Source: Ottelia alismoides (Eukaryota > Streptophyta > Magnoliopsida > Alismatales > Hydrocharitaceae). From it: a stretch of DNA of 64,000 nucleotides. This document shows, one piece after another, positions 60,881-64,000 of this stretch. The notes beneath the pieces are model-generated. The model did not search any database. It saw only the letters and a list, made by a program, of their open reading frames with translations, and was not told where the DNA came from. The DNA lies in NCBI GenBank assembly GCA_037367405.1, contig JAZKJV010004146.1, forward strand, positions 620,001-684,000, given 5' to 3'. Position 1 is the first letter of the stretch; each line of letters begins with the position of its first letter. The translations under genes were made by a program, and so were the position numbers.

Positions 60881-62529
60881 GCGGCGGCGGGAGGAGACCC
60901 GTAACCCTGCTCCGGGACGAGCCAGGGGGAATGGAGGGGCAGAGCAGGTGGCGAGGAAGCTGGCGGAGGTGGTGGCGTAGTCGGATGGTCGGATGGGTAG
61001 ACGGAGACGGCAAATGGCAGCGGCGGAGCTAAGACTACTGAAATGCGAAAAACCTAAAGCTACACTAATCTAATGGCTAAAGAGTCTACCTGATGGGCGC
61101 ATTCGACTGGGCTGGAGCCGAGGAGGCTCCCGGTCGTTGCCTCAAGGGGTCGTCGAGCTCCCCGAGGCTCAGGCTCCGGTCGGGTGGCGGAGCACGGCGG
61201 CGCGAAGCAGCCGGATCGATGGTCGGTCACCTCCTCCTCGCTGCAACAGGTGCAATCGCGAGCTGTCACCTCGGTGATTGCTCTGGAGGTCACGGGAATG
61301 AGAATGGGGAGCCAAAGATGGCGTGAATAGGTCGCCGGTGACGACACTAAATAGTGCGGAAGGTCCGAGAAGGAAGAGGTCGGGCGAGCAGCACGGATCT
61401 CGGATCCTCTAAACCCACCCCGGGCGAGGGTCCTGAACGATCGGAGAGCAATCGGAGCCCGGGGTTTGGGTAAATGGCGGCCGGGTTAGGCGGGTGGAAA
61501 ATGTTGAAATCGGGTCGGGCGCAACATACCCGGCTCTGGTGGTCCTGGGGGGAGAGTTGACCGGGGGTCAACAATCCCCCCTGGACCAATTAGAGCCCGC
61601 CATGCAATAATTGTTTATTTGATTTTTTTTGGGCCTTTAAATGGCCGAATTTTCAAAAACTTAAAACATGAAATATTTTTGTTTTAATTTTTTCTATTTT
61701 TTGTGATTTTTAATTAATTTTTGGAAATTAAAATAAGGTATATACAATATAGGTCTATACATAGGTATATGTACTATATAGGGTTTTTGATTTTTGATTT
61801 TTAATTAGTTATTTTTATACATTTTTATTCCCATTTTATATTTTATTTATTTAAAGGATAAAATGAGGAATACAAGGCTATTTTTATTTTATTTTTATTA
61901 TTTTTATACATAGGTTAAATAATTAGTTATGTACAATTATATACATGGTATATGTATAAGATATTTTTGTATTTTTAATTTTGTAATTTTTATTTGATTT
62001 TTGTTTTGTTTCTTTTTATTTATTTTATTTACAATATATACCATAGAATATTTACAAAAAGTTTTGGAGATAAAGAAATTTATTTACAAGGTGAAATAAA
62101 TAAAAGGGTAATGATCTATGCACATGGTGAAAGGTTCTTTTTGGATTTTTGATTTTTTTAAATTTTTATTTTGTTTTTAATAGCTTTTAAATATATATAA
62201 AATATATAAAAACATATTTTTGGTTGAGGAAAATATTATTTTATTTATTTACAAATATATACATGTGTGAGCCCCTATCTCCCTCTACTTGGCTTTTATG
62301 CGGGCAGGCCTATGCTGAGCCCTCCCTTGGGTTAGGTTGCTCAATATTTATTCTAAATATTTCCCTCTTTTTTTCTTTTTCATCTTTATTCTTTTATTTT
62401 TGCACAAAAACATGCTAATTATCTATATTTACAAACATGCATGCTTTTGCTAACTTTTCCTATTTACACATATCTACATGCATTTGCAAAGGTTTTTGTT
62501 GCTAAAATATAAGAATAAAGAGTGATGAA
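60881..62529 (-). repeat. U3 fragment of the LTR in the place of leader and gag
   Basis: Nearly identical to 52697-54345 (offset about 8184), same orientation as the flanking LTRs, differing by roughly a dozen substitutions and a few short indels. It runs from close to the LTR start, next to the primer site, into the GC-rich block, and joins the gag-pol linker at 60880/60881. It contains no gag. Frames such as 61093-61326 duplicate those in the LTR. Confidence 0.93.
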
Positions 62530-62530
62530 T

Positions 62531-62547
62531 ACCCGGCAACGGCGCCA
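62531..62547 (-). promoter_or_regulatory. Primer binding site, tRNA-Asp type
   Basis: On the - strand TGGCGCCGTTGCCGGGT, three bases after the LTR end TTATCA. The first 16 bases fit the 3' end of plant tRNA-Asp, the primer known for Athila-type elements. Confidence 0.9.
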
Positions 62548-62550
62548 TTC

Positions 62551-64000
62551 TGATAAGCGACTAAATGACAGAGGTAAAGGTACTGAATTAGGTCGTTGCG
62601 ACCTCTATCACTCAGAGTCACTCAATCAAGAAAAATATCGAACCGCGAAAGAAATCAGAAATCAAAACACGAAGTGCGCGGTCCTAGCTATGGGATTAAC
62701 CTGGTATAGCTCCCAGGGTCGAACACAAGGAGCACGGGTTGGCCTAGGGCCTACGAAGTAGTAAAAAGAAAATAAAATAAAAGAAAAGTGTTTTTTTAGT
62801 GGTTTTTAATAATTTTTATATTTTTTTGGATTTTTAAAATATGAAGAAAATAAAAGAAAGCAAAATAAAGCCAACTTAAGCAATTTATTTAACACAACAA
62901 AAATCAAGCAAAAATTCAAGAAAAATGGTTTTTATGTTTTTTTAGGTTTTTTACTGTTTTTGGTGAATTTTTGGTAATTTTCTAATGTATATTTTATTTT
63001 CTAAAAATCAAACAGTGCTAAAAAGAAAGGGTACTGTCCAGCAAGGCCCAAAACCCAAAGATAAAATATCTAAGGATCTCAGAGGGCCCTGGAGGTAATT
63101 TTCCTGTATTCTAGAGAAAATAAGGAAAATTTGGGCACCAAGATTATTGTTTTTGGTTTTTTAGATTATTTATTATAATTTTTATAAGATTTTAGGTGTT
63201 TTTCAATTTTCAGGGTTTTTACTCAATGAAAAATAGCCAAAATTGGCTAGAAAATCAAACAACACTCAAAGAACAGTAACTAATTTTTTTAGAATTTTTG
63301 GGGGGTGATTTTATATTTTTTTGGGGATTTTTAAACCTAGACAGTAGCTAAAATAGGTGTTTTTGAATTTTTAAAAATACTAAATAAAATCAAAAATGTC
63401 CTCAAAAATCCGTAAAATTCCTACACCATGGCAGGAGCCATGTGTCAAAATCTCATTGGATTTGGAGGTGATTTGATATTTTATTCAAAAATGACAAAAG
63501 CAACAGGGCACAGGGACCTTTCTGCAATTAATATAAAGTTCTGGGTCCCTGGAATAACAACCCTAGAAAGTAGAGGTATAGGAGTGCAAATAACCCTCCA
63601 GGCCACGCACGATACGCGTGACTCAGGCCTGGAAGGACTAAATTGCAATTCCTATTTTTAAAAATATGAAACGCAACAGGGCAAAAACGCAGGGCCAAAG
63701 ATGCAAAAACACCAGATAATCACGTGTCGATGCACGTGTCCACAATAGGCAGGGGCATAAATGCAATTCTCATAAATCAGAAGGTCCACAGTGCAAATTT
63801 CACAAAAACAAAAGAACTAAACTACTTATTTACAGGATTAAAAACTAAATGCATAAAGTAAAGGGGCCTACAGATAATTTACCCCTTTATTAATGTCGAG
63901 GGGCGGATGCGCGACGCGTGGCGGATTGGATGGACGTGATGGCGCGCCGCAAACCCAAAGGACCCCTCGGCACGATCCGACGGCTGGTGTGTGTCCACGT
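62551..64000 (-). repeat. 5' LTR, copy D (incomplete, runs off the window)
   Basis: Aligns with 50724-52173 (offset 11827) with about seven substitutions and three one-base indels. Its U3 part and the right flank of the element lie beyond 64000. Confidence 0.93.

Larger units (their letters stand above)
50724..64000 (-). mobile_element. Young Athila-like element inserted into another copy, right LTR incomplete in window
   Basis: Order on the - strand: 5' LTR (from beyond 64000 to 62551), tRNA-Asp primer site, a 1.65-kb U3 copy, protease-RT-RNase H-integrase, a non-coding tail with polypurine motifs, 3' LTR (54361-50724). It sits inside the protease gene of a + strand relative. The LTRs, compared by eye over the 1.45 kb available, differ at about seven bases and three one-base indels, so the insertion is recent. 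The left flank is TTTGC; its partner duplication is outside the window. It lacks gag, so it could only move with help from another copy. Confidence 0.9.

Overview
The window is repeat-rich DNA from the nuclear genome of a flowering plant. The evidence is plant-type Ty1/copia and Athila-like Ty3/gypsy retrotransposons, hAT, Mutator-like and CACTA miniature elements with legible target-site duplications, a plant L1-type LINE, and the last two exons of a plant terpene synthase. Species cannot be read from the sequence. I see no complete host gene, no tRNA or rRNA gene and no CRISPR array.

Layout. 1-7.08 kb: 3' end of an Athila-like element on the + strand (integrase C-terminus, non-coding tail, LTR) with a 709-bp hAT miniature element inside the LTR. 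7.33-15.47 kb: one degenerate LINE on the - strand, cut into pieces by a 242-bp Mutator-like MITE, a 3.9-kb Mutator-like element carrying a decayed plant-mobile-domain-like gene, a hAT element that itself holds a Pack-MULE-like insert, and a GGGCC-rich element. 17.3-19.7 kb: decayed copia pieces on the - strand. 19.8-21.4 kb: second hAT copy. 21.63-27.94 kb: a full-length, coding-dead copia element with a CCCTT target duplication. 28.1-30.7 kb: terpene synthase exons 6 and 7 on the - strand; their intron holds four fold-back elements and long microsatellites. 31.5-35 kb: possible mitochondrial insert, a CACTA MITE and copia remnants.

35.3-64 kb is dominated by one Athila-like family: an LTR copy (35.3-39.0 kb), a + strand element (LTR 42.9-46.2 kb, gag and protease to 50.7 kb), and a younger - strand element inserted into that protease gene (LTR 50.7-54.4 kb, pol 56.4-60.7 kb, primer binding site 62.5 kb, second LTR running off the window). 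A copia-type LTR lies at about 40.0-42.5 kb.

The most unusual object is the young - strand Athila-like element. Where its 5' leader and gag should be, between the tRNA-Asp primer binding site and pro-pol, it carries about 1.65 kb of its own LTR U3 sequence. Its protease, reverse transcriptase, RNase H and integrase active sites are intact, but the frame has three TAG stops. Its 3' non-coding region repeats a polypurine-tract-like hairpin motif that also occurs in the older element at the left edge.
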